A stretch of DNA of 14,670 bases from the NCBI GenBank assembly GCA_003224135.1, contig QHYO01000239.1:1-14670 (forward strand), in the 5' to 3' direction. Position 1 is the first letter of the stretch. Each line of letters begins with the position of its first letter. This DNA comes from Acidobacteriota bacterium. GTDB lineage: Bacteria; Acidobacteriota; Terriglobia; Acidiferrales; UBA7541. The position numbers were made by a program, and so were the translations under genes. The notes beneath the pieces are model-generated. The model had not been told where the DNA came from. It worked only from the letters and a program-made list of their open reading frames with translations, and made no database searches. This document shows, piece after piece, positions 1-7,347 of the stretch.

Positions 1-75
1 GGAGTTTTCTTGTTCGTGTCAGCGACGCTCGTCTTGCTGCTACCAAGGAAAGCACAAGCGCTGGCAAAGCGCTGA
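1..75 (+). CDS. C-terminal end of a membrane protein (partial, possibly a transporter)
   Basis: The first 24 codons of the window read open in frame 1 and stop at TGA 73-75. They encode a hydrophobic stretch (GVFLFVSATLVLLLP) followed by a short basic tail (RKAQALAKR). One last transmembrane helix followed by a positively charged cytoplasmic end is typical of the C-terminus of MFS-type or other polytopic transporters. The gene begins outside the window, so the family cannot be named. The piece is short enough that a chance open frame is possible, but the clear helix-plus-basic-tail pattern argues for a real gene end. Confidence 0.45.
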   Translation, partial: GVFLFVSATLVLLLPRKAQALAKR

Positions 76-211
76 TTGTTGCCGAGTGGTCGCAACTCTT
101 ACCTAATCGCGTTGCATCAGATTTGCCCGTCATACGACTGGAATCCGGCCCAGACCTGGCTTCAGAGGTTGTGTCGGGAATCGCCTGTTTTTCATCGTGT
201 AGTGTAACTTC

Positions 212-241
212 TTGACAGCCTCCGCCGTATCTCAGGCTAAA
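212..241 (+). promoter_or_regulatory. possible promoter of the DUF4386 gene
   Basis: A perfect -35 hexamer TTGACA lies at 212-217. The best -10 candidate at 17-18 bp spacing (GGCTAA/GCTAAA, 235-241) is poor, matching the consensus at about half its positions. It lies 20-50 bp ahead of the ATG at 262. The position fits, but the -10 is weak. Confidence 0.3.
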
Positions 242-261
242 CCTCTCACAAGCGAGGACAC

Positions 262-975
262 ATGAGTTCCACCAAGAACCCAGGCAGATTCGCGGGCTTG
301 CTGTATCTACTTACGTCAATAGTTGGCTTCTTCGCTTTGGGCTATGTTCCCGGCAAGCTGATCGTGCACGCAAACGCATCGGCGACGGCCAACAACATCG
401 CGGCCTCCGAGACGCTCTTTCGCCTTGGCATCGCGGGCGAACTCATCGGCCAGGCCGGTTTTATCTTCGTGGCTCTCGCTTTGTACGACCTGCTCAAGGG
501 GGTCAACCGGCGGCACGCCTCGCTCATGGTGACATTGATTGTGGTCTCGATCCCGATAGCGTTTCTGAATGAGCTGAACGCAATCGCTGCCCTCGTCCTC
601 GTGCGCGGGGCTGATTTCCTATCTATATTCGAAAAGCCTCAGCGGGATGCTCTGGCTATGCTTTTCCTCAATCTGCATCATCACGGATTTGTTGTTGCCG
701 AAATATTTTGGGGTCTTTGGCTCTTGCCCCTCGGACTGCTTGTGTACAGGTCGCGATTCCTGCCGCGGTTCCTTGGCGTTTGGCTCGCCCTCGCCGGCTT
801 CGCCTGGGTGATCCTGAGCCTTACGGGCATACTGTTGCCGCAATATCAGGACAAGGTGAATACCTACTCTCAGCCCGCCTTCTTCGGGGAAATTGCGTTC
901 ATGCTGTGGCTCGCGATCAAGGGCGCCAGGCCGCCAGCTCTGGACTCTACAGCCTTATCGTCGGCGGCTGGTTAG
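262..975 (+). CDS. DUF4386 family integral membrane protein
   Basis: This 237-residue protein matches the DUF4386 family of small polytopic membrane proteins of unknown biochemical function. Six hydrophobic segments can be seen at about residues 10-29, 55-77, 85-115, 141-162, 170-193 and 205-219. Family-like features are the N-terminal RFAGLLYLLT and the NLHHHGFVVAEIFWGLWLLPLG stretch around 137-158. The ATG at 262 follows GAGGA at 254-258; the spacing is short but acceptable. The C-terminus is an Ala/Ser-rich tail. The next gene follows closely on the same strand, so co-transcription is possible. No function can be assigned. The family call is fairly secure from the overall pattern, although the family is loosely conserved. 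Confidence 0.8.
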   Translation: MSSTKNPGRFAGLLYLLTSIVGFFALGYVPGKLIVHANASATANNIAASETLFRLGIAGELIGQAGFIFVALALYDLLKGVNRRHASLMVTLIVVSIPIAFLNELNAIAALVLVRGADFLSIFEKPQRDALAMLFLNLHHHGFVVAEIFWGLWLLPLGLLVYRSRFLPRFLGVWLALAGFAWVILSLTGILLPQYQDKVNTYSQPAFFGEIAFMLWLAIKGARPPALDSTALSSAAG

Positions 976-1056
976 GCTGCACTTGGTGGGTTGTCGGCTA
1001 ACCGCACATGGTCTCAAAGCAGCTATCGTTCGTCGGCGAAGATCGTCAAAAACTCC

Positions 1057-2202
1057 ATGAGGCCAGGCATACTTTTCGTCCTTGTCTTTCTCCTCGCGTC
1101 CGTCGCTTGCTCCCAGGAGTTGCGGTTCGTCTATCCTGTACCCGCGCCGACGGATTTTACTCAGCGCAATCTTGTCTACAAGCAGACCGGCCAGATCGTG
1201 TTGTCTCTGGACCTGTTTCTCCCTACCCCCTCCGCTCGCTCAAAGCCATTGCCCGTGTTCATAATTTTCAATGGTTTTGGTGGTGGATTCATGCGGACTT
1301 CGGCGCAATCTCATGGCTGGGCGAAGGCTGCGACTGCACATGGGTTCGCAGCGATCACGGCCGAGACTACGGCTGAACACGTCGCCGAAGACTTTGACTC
1401 TCTTGCCTTCTACCTCAGGCAGCACTCTGATGATCTGCGAATCGACCCTGAGCGCCTTGTGGTTATCGCTTGGTCCGGCAATGTGTCCGCAGGACTTCCA
1501 GCTGTCGAGGACCCGCAACGCAAAGCCATCAAGGCTGCCGTGATCTATTATGGATCGGCGGATGTCGCCCAGGTCCGTCTCGATCTGCCTGTCCTTTTTG
1601 TGCGCGCAGGCCTTGATCAGCCGTTGACGAATCAATCCTTCGATAGGAGGATTGCTGCGGGCATCGCCTCGAACGCGCCCTGGACTGTGCTGAACTATCC
1701 TGGCGGGCACCACGGTTTTGACGTTTTAGATGATAACAATCTGTCTCGCGAAATTATCGAGGAGACGTTCCGTTTCGCGCAGCTCGCAATCTCCGGCTCT
1801 CATCAATCCGCCCTGCAGGGCGGGCTCGCCGAAGCGAGCGCGGCAGGGGCGATGTTCACCGACAACTTTGCCAGGGCGGCGGCCCTCTATCACGATCTCG
1901 TCGTCGCCCATCCTCAGGATGCTCGCCTGCTGCTCTCGTATGGAAACGCTCTGAGCGGGGTGAAGCAGTACAAAGAGGCGCGCGCACAATTCGATCGCGC
2001 AAAAACGATCGGCGGCCTTGGCCAGCGCGATCTCGGCTTACCTGCAGCCAAAGCCTGCGCGCTCGACCACGATCCGGAAGCCGCTATGGCTTGGCTCAAG
2101 ACGATTCCTCCTCAGTTTCTCCCGGCATCTATTCAGTCGGATCCGGACTTCGTCTCACTAAAAGACCGCGACGACTTTCAGGCGTTGTTCCATACCCACT
2201 AA
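1057..2202 (+). CDS. exported alpha/beta hydrolase with TPR-like C-terminal tail
   Basis: The frame could start upstream at a TTG (991), but ATG 1057 is preferred because it places a hydrophobic signal sequence (MRPGILFVLVFLLASVACSQ) at the N-terminus of a 381-residue product. Residues about 60-260 look like a dienelactone-hydrolase/BAAT-type alpha/beta hydrolase: an oxyanion-loop-like NGFGGGF at 72-78, a nucleophile elbow AWSGN with Ser140, a strand ending in Asp187 (AGLDQP), and a catalytic-His motif GGHHGFD at 216-222. The elbow has Ala instead of the usual first Gly. Residues about 265-370 are helical and resemble TPR repeats (alternating Ala/Leu, with YGNALSGVKQYKEARAQFD). Export to the periplasm or outer face is likely. 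The substrate is unknown; esterase or peptidase-like activity is plausible. A Cys at position 18 could suggest a lipoprotein, but the lipobox is poor. Confidence 0.75.
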   Translation: MRPGILFVLVFLLASVACSQELRFVYPVPAPTDFTQRNLVYKQTGQIVLSLDLFLPTPSARSKPLPVFIIFNGFGGGFMRTSAQSHGWAKAATAHGFAAITAETTAEHVAEDFDSLAFYLRQHSDDLRIDPERLVVIAWSGNVSAGLPAVEDPQRKAIKAAVIYYGSADVAQVRLDLPVLFVRAGLDQPLTNQSFDRRIAAGIASNAPWTVLNYPGGHHGFDVLDDNNLSREIIEETFRFAQLAISGSHQSALQGGLAEASAAGAMFTDNFARAAALYHDLVVAHPQDARLLLSYGNALSGVKQYKEARAQFDRAKTIGGLGQRDLGLPAAKACALDHDPEAAMAWLKTIPPQFLPASIQSDPDFVSLKDRDDFQALFHTH

Positions 2203-2301
2203 GTTGAGAATGCAATTGGGTGGTTAACTGTTGAACTGATCCGATGACTCCTGAATGGTCGGCAAGCAAGAAGTAATTTGGTTCCTTCCTGTGTCCCGTC
2301 A

Positions 2302-2332
2302 TTCGGCCAGAATTCTGTCGGCCGAACTTTTT
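2302..2332 (+). terminator. intrinsic terminator after the hydrolase gene
   Basis: A perfect 7-bp inverted repeat TTCGGCC (2302-2308) / GGCCGAA (2320-2326) encloses an 11-base spacer that contains part of the palindrome CAGAATTCTG. It is followed by C and then a run of five T at 2328-2332. A GC-rich stem followed by a T-run is the classical rho-independent design. It lies 100 bp after the hydrolase stop and before the amidohydrolase start, so it would separate the two transcription units. Confidence 0.55.
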
Positions 2333-2368
2333 CCGCGCTTGGTCCGTATTTCGAATAGGGCGACAGCG

Positions 2369-2374
2369 TACAAT
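2369..2374 (+). promoter_or_regulatory. possible -10 box of the amidohydrolase gene
   Basis: TACAAT at 2369-2374 matches the -10 consensus at five of six positions, but no good -35 lies 16-18 bp upstream. Transcription would begin near 2380. That would make ATG 2386 almost leaderless and leave a normal leader for the downstream ATG 2410, which supports the later start. Confidence 0.3.
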
Positions 2375-2409
2375 AGGGATCACACATGGCCGACAAGGGG
2401 ATCTTTAGG

Positions 2410-3918
2410 ATGAAAATATTCTCCTTCCTATGTGTGTTGCTTCTCCCGGTAGCGGCCATTGCTCTACCCTCGCCAAACCAGGCGCCGGACCGAACCTGGA
2501 TTACTGACGTACGCATCATTTCGCCAGAGAAGCTAGATCACATCGAGAAGGGCAGCGTGCTGATTGAAAACGGACGCATCGTTCGCGTCGCGCGAAAAAA
2601 GGGAGTGAAGAAGCCTGCCGGCGCAACGGTAGTTTCGGGAGAAGGACAGTTTCTTATTCCGGGTCTGATCGACTCGCACGTCCATCTTGCTTCTATTCCT
2701 GGAGTGAGGCCTGAGGTGAACTTTGGTCCGGCCGAAGCCAAACCCACGTGGATCAAGCAATACTTCAAACAGCTTCCGCGTTCCTACCTTTACTTCGGCT
2801 ATACCACGCTCGTCGATTTGGCGGTGGTCGATCGGAGGGTGTTGGAGGACTTCAGGCAAGCTCCGCTGCACCCGGACTTATATGACTGCGGGGAGTCTTT
2901 GCCTTTTGCCAATGGCTACCCGATGTCGTTTGCGCCACCTGAAGCACGATTCCAACTGTTTCCCAATTTCATCTACGACTCTAACCAAGCCTCCAGCATT
3001 CCCGCTCAATACACACCGCAAGACCACACTCCCGCCGCGGCGGTAGCCGGGGTTAAGGGGTCGGGCGGAATTTGCGTTAAAACTTATTTCGAACGCGGCT
3101 TCGCGGGAGACAGGAACTTGCCGGTGATGGGCCTGGACGTTTTGGCGGACGTCCGCAAGGCTGCAACTCAAGCCGGCCTGGTGCTGATGATGCACGCCAA
3201 TTCCTTTGAAGCTCAGAAATTTGCCGTCGACGGGCACGTGGACGTTATCGCCCACGGAATGTGGAATTGGGGAGACCTCGACAAGCAGACGGAGCTCCCT
3301 ACGGAAATCGAGAAGGTCCTCGATCGGATCGCGGAAGAGAAAATTGGATATCAACCGACGCTTCAGGTCATGCACGGTCTGCGCGCCTATTTCGATCCCG
3401 AATATCTGAAGACGAAAGCGATCCCCAAGGTCCTTCCTGCGGAAATGTTGGAGTGGTTCGAATCTCCGGAAGGTAAATGGTTCAAAAAAGAAATCGCTGA
3501 GGACAATGCGCCGGACGCCGCCATGCGTGAAGAATTCGACCATGGTCCAGTCCGCCGTGTGCAAAAGGTGGTTGCCTACCTGGCGGGCAAAGATGCCAAC
3601 TTCCTCTTTGCCACGGATACCCCTTCGGCACCTACCTACGGAAATCTGCCAGGCTTGAACGGTTATCAGGAGATGCAGCAGCTTCAAAGGGCCGGATTGT
3701 CTCTCGAGCAGATTTTCAGAGCCGCCACCATCAATAACGCGCGGGAATTCAAGCTTGATTCACAGCTCGGAACCATCGAACCGGGGAAAATTGCAAACCT
3801 CGTCCTGCTGAAAAAATCCCCGTTAGAAAGCCTTGAAGCCTACGACACTATCGTCACCGTTTGGGTTCATGGAAGATCAGCTTCACGGGGCATTTTGGCC
3901 GCCAATTCGAGCAAATGA
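2410..3918 (+). CDS. exported metal-dependent amidohydrolase
   Basis: The frame opens at ATG 2386, but ATG 2410 is the better start. It puts a clean signal peptide first (MKIFSFLCVLLLPVAAIA, likely cut after Ala18) and is preceded by AAGGGGA. The 502-residue product belongs to the amidohydrolase superfamily (imidazolonepropionase/prolidase-like exported subgroup). Visible in order (502-residue numbering): N-terminal beta-sandwich strands ending in LIPGLIDSHVHL with metal ligands His90 and His92; a candidate carboxylated Lys224 (CVKTYF); His262 (MMHAN); His282 (IAHGMW); and Asp403 in ATDTPSAPTYGN. The C-terminal GTIEPGKIANLVLL returns to the sandwich domain. All expected metal-site residues appear present, so the enzyme should be an active periplasmic or extracellular hydrolase of C-N bonds. 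The substrate cannot be read from sequence. Length is normal for the family. Confidence 0.88.
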   Translation: MKIFSFLCVLLLPVAAIALPSPNQAPDRTWITDVRIISPEKLDHIEKGSVLIENGRIVRVARKKGVKKPAGATVVSGEGQFLIPGLIDSHVHLASIPGVRPEVNFGPAEAKPTWIKQYFKQLPRSYLYFGYTTLVDLAVVDRRVLEDFRQAPLHPDLYDCGESLPFANGYPMSFAPPEARFQLFPNFIYDSNQASSIPAQYTPQDHTPAAAVAGVKGSGGICVKTYFERGFAGDRNLPVMGLDVLADVRKAATQAGLVLMMHANSFEAQKFAVDGHVDVIAHGMWNWGDLDKQTELPTEIEKVLDRIAEEKIGYQPTLQVMHGLRAYFDPEYLKTKAIPKVLPAEMLEWFESPEGKWFKKEIAEDNAPDAAMREEFDHGPVRRVQKVVAYLAGKDANFLFATDTPSAPTYGNLPGLNGYQEMQQLQRAGLSLEQIFRAATINNAREFKLDSQLGTIEPGKIANLVLLKKSPLESLEAYDTIVTVWVHGRSASRGILAANSSK

Positions 3919-3932
3919 CCTGCCATTCCCGA

Positions 3933-3969
3933 GAGGTCTGTTAGCGGAAAGACCTCGCTTCCAGAGGTC
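3933..3969 (+). other. overlapping alternative hairpins downstream of the amidohydrolase
   Basis: GAGGTCT (3933-3939) pairs with AGACCTC (3950-3956) around a 10-base loop. The same GACCTC (3951-3956) can instead pair with GAGGTC (3964-3969) around a 7-base loop. The two stems exclude each other. No T-run follows, so this is not a standard intrinsic terminator. It sits just past the amidohydrolase stop and may protect the 3' end or aid termination. Confidence 0.35.
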
Positions 3970-4085
3970 AGGTCGCCGGTCGCATGGGCAAGGCGAACCG
4001 GCTCGTTCAGACGAGAAGAGAATCATAGGCTCTCTTGTCATCTCTGTTGGATCTACCGGTCGATGATCTGTAACGGTAGTCGTTG

Positions 4086-4427
4086 CTAACGTCTTGTACC
4101 CGTCCTGGACTTGGCGTGCCTTGCAGGGGCGCGCAAAATCGCTTTCAGCAAACCTGGAAATCGGTGGTTAAGATCTTTGTGTCGAAGGGTATTCAATAAA
4201 GCTGTGCCTTCGCGGCGGGTAGCGACAACTCCGGATTCCCTCAGGACGCGGAAGTGATGGGACAAAGATGACTTTGGCTTGTCGATCTTGAATTCGCCGC
4301 ACGGAAGTGATTCCACATCGGAAAGCTGCCGGACGATGTTCAGCCGGATCGGATCGCTAAGGGCATAAAGGACCGATGAGATTTCCAGTTCATCTCTTCG
4401 CGGTTCTTTGGGCAAGTAGATTCGCAT
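4086..4427 (-). CDS. ArsR-family winged-helix transcriptional repressor
   Basis: The open frame extends back to a start at 4493, but a strong Shine-Dalgarno (AGAGGAGGAG, 4431-4440 on the minus strand) sits directly before two tandem ATGs at 4430 and 4427. Start 4427 has the better spacing, giving 113 residues. The protein has the compact ArsR/SmtB winged-helix fold: SSVLYALSDPIRLNIVRQL (residues 18-35), recognition helix around KSSLSHHFRVLRESG (52-66) and wing VVATRREGTALL (67-78). It has one Cys (Cys43) and lacks the ELCVCDL metal site, so the signal is unlikely to be a classical thiol-bound metal. It is divergent from the MDR oxidoreductase at 4516, and the shared intergenic inverted repeats suggest that it represses that gene and itself. 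The C-terminus is an unusually basic tail. Confidence 0.85.
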   Translation of the reverse strand: MRIYLPKEPRRDELEISSVLYALSDPIRLNIVRQLSDVESLPCGEFKIDKPKSSLSHHFRVLRESGVVATRREGTALLNTLRHKDLNHRFPGLLKAILRAPARHAKSRTGTRR

Positions 4428-4445
4428 CATCTCCTCCTCTGTATA

Positions 4446-4475
4446 TTGACATGTTTTGTTCGATCGTTCTATTAT
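4446..4475 (+). promoter_or_regulatory. strong sigma-70-type promoter for the MDR oxidoreductase
   Basis: A perfect -35 TTGACA (4446-4451) and a near-consensus -10 TATTAT (4470-4475) are separated by 18 bp. Transcription would start near 4482, leaving a leader of about 34 bases with AGGAGG at 4501-4506, nine bases before ATG 4516. The -10 overlaps the putative operator. Confidence 0.7.
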
Positions 4476-4494
4476 TCGATTGTAGTCGAACAAT
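4456..4494. promoter_or_regulatory. putative ArsR operator (TTCGA/TCGAA inverted repeats)
   Basis: ATTATTCGA (4471-4479) and TCGAACAAT (4486-4494) form an inverted repeat with 8 of 9 positions paired and a 6-base spacer, which is the usual shape of an ArsR-family operator. A further half-site TTGTTCGA (4456-4463) is a perfect inverted match to TCGAACAA (4486-4493). The sites overlap the -10 box and the start region of the plus-strand promoter, so a bound repressor would block RNA polymerase. Assignment to the adjacent ArsR protein is inferred from position. Confidence 0.65.
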
Positions 4495-4515
4495 GGAATA
4501 AGGAGGACACTGGAA

Positions 4516-5479
4516 ATGAAAGTCTGGGCACTGCACGGCTTCGGATTAAATCAGTTGAGATTTGAGGAAAGGCCGGTCCCCAAGCCGACAGCGAACGAGG
4601 TGCTAATTCGGATCGCTTCCGTCTCTCTGAATTACCGGGACAAGCTCCTCTACGATGGATTGTATAACCCAGAGCTGCGCTTCCCGATTGTTCCCGTTGC
4701 AGACGCTGCTGGAGAGGTGGTCGAAGTAGGCGGAGCTGTCAACCGATTTCGCATCGGCGACAAGGTTGTCACGCAATATGCCACGAAGTGGATCGACGGA
4801 GATCCCCAAGACGGTGAGTACCGCCACACTATCGGGAACACAATTTCGGGCGCGCTGGCGGAGTACATTGTCATCGACGAGCAGACACTGGTCGGCAGCG
4901 GTGACTGTGTGGAACGCCCTGGTTTGCAAAGGTAATTTGAAGCCGGGAGACACTGCCTTGCTTCAAGGCACGGGAGGCGTTTCCATTTTTGCTCTGCAGC
5001 TATCGACTGCACTAGGCGCAAAGGCAATAGTCATTTCGAGCAGCGACGAGAAGCTGCGACGCGTCCAAGAACTCGGCGCGGCCCACGGTATCAACTACTC
5101 GCGTTTTCCAGAATGGCAAGAAAAGGTTCTTGAACTGACGGATCAACGAGGTGTTGACCACGTCATGGATGTCGTAGGAGGAGAGAGCCTCAACCGATCC
5201 TTGAAAGCCGCGCGCCCGGGTGGAAATGTCTTTGCAATTGGACTCCTCGATGGTCTGACATCGACCGTTGAATTGTTTCGGCTGCTGACGAAACAGGTCA
5301 ACATTCAAGGGATTACTACCGGTTCTCGGGCCATGTTCGAGAAAATGAACAAGACTCTCACCCAGCTGAAACTGCGGCCGGTTATCGATTCTGTCTATCC
5401 CTTTGCCAATGCATTGTCTGCATTTCATCATTTAGAGAGGGGCGCCTTCGGCAAGATCGTGATTCGCGTCAGGTCCTGA
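4516..5479 (+). pseudogene. MDR-family NAD(P)-dependent oxidoreductase, broken by an internal out-of-frame deletion
   Basis: The start is clear (AGGAGG, nine bases, ATG 4516). The first frame gives a typical medium-chain dehydrogenase/quinone-reductase N-terminus (RPVPKPTANEVLIRI, VSLNYRDKLLYDGLY, GEVVEVG, FRIGDKVV, GALAEYIVIDEQTLV) and then runs to TAA 4933-4935. The rest of the family sequence continues from about 4890 in the +1-shifted frame: SAAVTVWNALV, the nucleotide-binding GTGGVSIFALQ, DVVGGESLNRSL, and the C-terminal HHLERGAFGKIVI, stopping at 5479. About 16 codons usually found between EQTLV and the AAVTVWNAL-type segment are missing, consistent with loss of roughly 47 bp near 4892-4903. 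The catalytic-zinc Cys is not evident in the N-part, so the ancestor was probably of the zinc-independent type. As written, only a truncated 139-residue N-domain would be made. Confidence 0.85.
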
Positions 5480-5660
5480 GAGGCAAAGGGGAAGACGCCG
5501 GTTTAAGGGATTAGGGCAGAGCCTAAGCGGATTTCCCGTTTAGTGCGGTGCGAGCGTAGAAGAAAAGCTGTCTTTCATGAATTGACAGTGCCCGCGCCCA
5601 CGCAATCGCGCAACGATTTCCAGTCGAAGCATAAATGTGTAACCGCAAATTGTATCGTGA

Positions 5661-6035
5661 TCACTTCTTGGAAGATTGTCGCGGTGAACGCGACTCTACC
5701 TGACTGCGTGGGTGCTTTCTTTCTCTCGGACAGTTGAGCCACTCTTCTAGCAGTATCCTGACACTTTTGCCCACCTCCTTCCCGATTGCCTTGCGAATGC
5801 CTGCGTTGATTGGCAGTTTATGCCTGCCGTCGCCCAGTGCCATAAATGCGCTTCGCAACGGGTATCCGTCAACTTTAGCCTTAACCTTAACCAAGCCTCG
5901 CGTTCCGAAAAACGCAACGGACTTCGGCCAGATCACATAGGTCCATCCGGCCTTTTTAGGGCTTTTTTGCAGTTTCGCCATGAATGCCTGGTTTAGCAGT
6001 TTTGGCTTGTCGCGCTTTCCGTCACCCTCTTTCAC
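5661..6035 (-). CDS. DUF1905 domain protein
   Basis: This small protein carries the DUF1905 fold: residues about 20-105 include [57 protein letters not shown] and [12 protein letters not shown], all typical of the family. The chosen start is GTG 6035, which has a strong GGAAGGAG (6041-6048) five bases upstream; this gives 124 residues. The frame also opens at GTG 6119, overlapping the stop of the upstream gene, but that start lacks a ribosome binding site and adds sequence unlike the family. ATG 5981 is a third option at the domain edge. A Lys/Arg/Ser-rich C-terminal tail follows the domain. The biochemical role of DUF1905 is unknown. The gene is probably co-transcribed with the DinB-like gene upstream on the same strand. 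Confidence 0.8.
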   Translation of the reverse strand: MKEGDGKRDKPKLLNQAFMAKLQKSPKKAGWTYVIWPKSVAFFGTRGLVKVKAKVDGYPLRSAFMALGDGRHKLPINAGIRKAIGKEVGKSVRILLEEWLNCPRERKHPRSQVESRSPRQSSKK

Positions 6036-6115
6036 GGAATCTCCTTCCTCGTTCTGCGAGTATTCAGATGCCTTTCGCCACTTTATAGAGAACTCCAAAA
6101 GCACCAGATGGCAAT

Positions 6116-6961
6116 TCACGCCACAATTGCAACAAGCCGAAGAACATGTTCACCAAGCGCGATATTGCCGATGATGTTGGTTTGCAGGCGAGCAGCGTTT
6201 GGATCAATCCCTTTCGTAAATATTCGCCACGCGATGGACTGCGGAATCGTGACGTGTGCAGCGACGGAGGAGGGCAACTTGTCTATAAAGGTCCATCGGT
6301 TTTGTGTTTTGAGCAGACACCACTTTCCCCCACACTCCCCAGATACTTCAATGAGGACAGCCGTACCATCCGATTCCGAGACGCGATCGAAGACGTGTGG
6401 AAGGCCGCGCAGGAAGGTATCCAATACCGGATGATAAAGCCGAGGAGTCATAATGCCTGGACGATTGGTTGCCAGCCGAATTTGCTGCTGGTGATGCCAG
6501 CGCTCGGTCAGTTCGCGGGCATTGTCGAACCATACCAGTGAGGTCATTTCTCCTGCCCAGGAGACCCCGATTCCGGCCGTGGCAAACGGATCGAGAGATT
6601 CATAGAAGTCCGCCGTTTGAGCACACGTTAGCTGCATGAGCTGGGTTAAAACTCTTGGACTGAGACGCCGGTAAACGGTAACACCTTCACGGTTCAGCCG
6701 ATTCACGAGAGCAATTACATCCTCATGCGAGTTGACGGCTACTCTTTCAACCCGGCACTGATCTCTTCCCATGGCCAGTTTGCGCAGGGCTGTGTCCAAC
6801 AAATGCGCAGCAATCTCGCGTACATTCCATTGCGGTACGACTGTAGGCAAATCCCACTCTGCAGAATCGAGCGAACTCAGCAGCTCGATCAGATGGCGAT
6901 CCACTTCACGAATGATGGGAGTGCAAAGAATTGGCTGTGTTCCGCTGAGCTCCGCACTCAT
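6116..6961 (-). CDS. DinB/maleylpyruvate isomerase-like metalloenzyme
   Basis: This 281-residue protein matches the maleylpyruvate isomerase N-terminal (MDMPI/DinB-like) superfamily of thiol-dependent metal enzymes. The four-helix N-domain shows the signature [10 protein letters not shown] at 45-54 (candidate ligand His53) and [15 protein letters not shown] around 150-164, where Glu153 and His157 fit the second half of the His/Glu/His metal site. Residues about 180-280 form a second domain with SCP2-like character, as in TIGR03083 proteins. The ATG at 6961 is preceded by AAGGAG ten bases upstream. In actinobacteria such enzymes use mycothiol. The likely host here would not make mycothiol, so another thiol, or no thiol, may be used. 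The substrate is unknown. The DUF1905 gene lies just downstream. Confidence 0.75.
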   Translation of the reverse strand: MSAELSGTQPILCTPIIREVDRHLIELLSSLDSAEWDLPTVVPQWNVREIAAHLLDTALRKLAMGRDQCRVERVAVNSHEDVIALVNRLNREGVTVYRRLSPRVLTQLMQLTCAQTADFYESLDPFATAGIGVSWAGEMTSLVWFDNARELTERWHHQQQIRLATNRPGIMTPRLYHPVLDTFLRGLPHVFDRVSESDGTAVLIEVSGECGGKWCLLKTQNRWTFIDKLPSSVAAHVTIPQSIAWRIFTKGIDPNAARLQTNIIGNIALGEHVLRLVAIVA

Positions 6962-7347
6962 GAAAATCCCTCTCCTTAAAAGCGATTAGAATACACGTAT
7001 CAGTCGTTGCAGCTGCACTGTTTTCGTCTCCGCGCGAGACCACTGAGCGTCACTGATGGACTCGTCGTGACCTTGTAGCAAAGCCGAATCTAAGCAAAAC
7101 AGGGAATCTCTACCGGCCTTGCGATTTCCAACCCCAACACAGCGACTCGCACTATGTTTTCGAACCGAGCTCCGTTCGAGGTATTTCGCAACCCATCACG
7201 CAACCCACAAGATGTGTGTTGTCTGGTGCGACTTGCGCTGCGCTTGGCAACTTCCGCGCAATGCGGCCACTCGCGCCGATGAATCTCACGATTTGAGCGG
7301 CCTGTCTCGGATCAGCTAGAATTCAGCTTCGGAACTGACACACACCG
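6962..7347. other. intergenic region between divergent genes
   Basis: This 386-bp stretch separates the minus-strand DinB-like gene from the plus-strand GH15 gene. It holds the ribosome binding site of the former (AAGGAG, minus strand, near 6972-6977) and a promoter candidate for the latter at 7293-7322. I see no convincing gene, RNA or long repeat in the remainder. Short open frames here lack coding character. Confidence 0.6.
7293..7322 (+). promoter_or_regulatory. probable promoter of the GH15 gene
   Basis: TTGAGC (7293-7298) and TAGAAT (7317-7322) are separated by 18 bp. The -10 matches consensus at five of six positions. The predicted start near 7329 leaves a leader of about 19 bases before ATG 7348, which has only a weak ribosome binding site. 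Confidence 0.45.

Noticed and set aside
991..1056. Upstream TTG start of the alpha/beta hydrolase
   Set aside because: It would place 22 polar residues before a clear signal peptide. ATG 1057 begins exactly at that signal peptide.
2878..3687. Long open frame of 269 codons on the minus strand
   Set aside because: It lies fully opposite the well-supported amidohydrolase, and its translation resembles no family I recognise. It is a codon-bias shadow.
4428..4493. Upstream start of the ArsR gene at 4493
   Set aside because: It would put the promoter and operator repeats inside the coding sequence, and the strong AGAGGAGGAG sits right before ATG 4427/4430.
5543..5737. Small plus-strand open frame between the broken oxidoreductase and the DUF1905 gene
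   Set aside because: It has no ribosome binding site and no family resemblance, and it overlaps the 3' end of the DUF1905 gene.
6036..6119. Longer N-terminus of the DUF1905 protein from GTG 6119, overlapping the upstream stop as GTGA
   Set aside because: There is no ribosome binding site at 6119, and the extra residues do not look like the family, whereas GTG 6035 has GGAAGGAG five bases upstream. Coupled start at 6119 remains a minor possibility.
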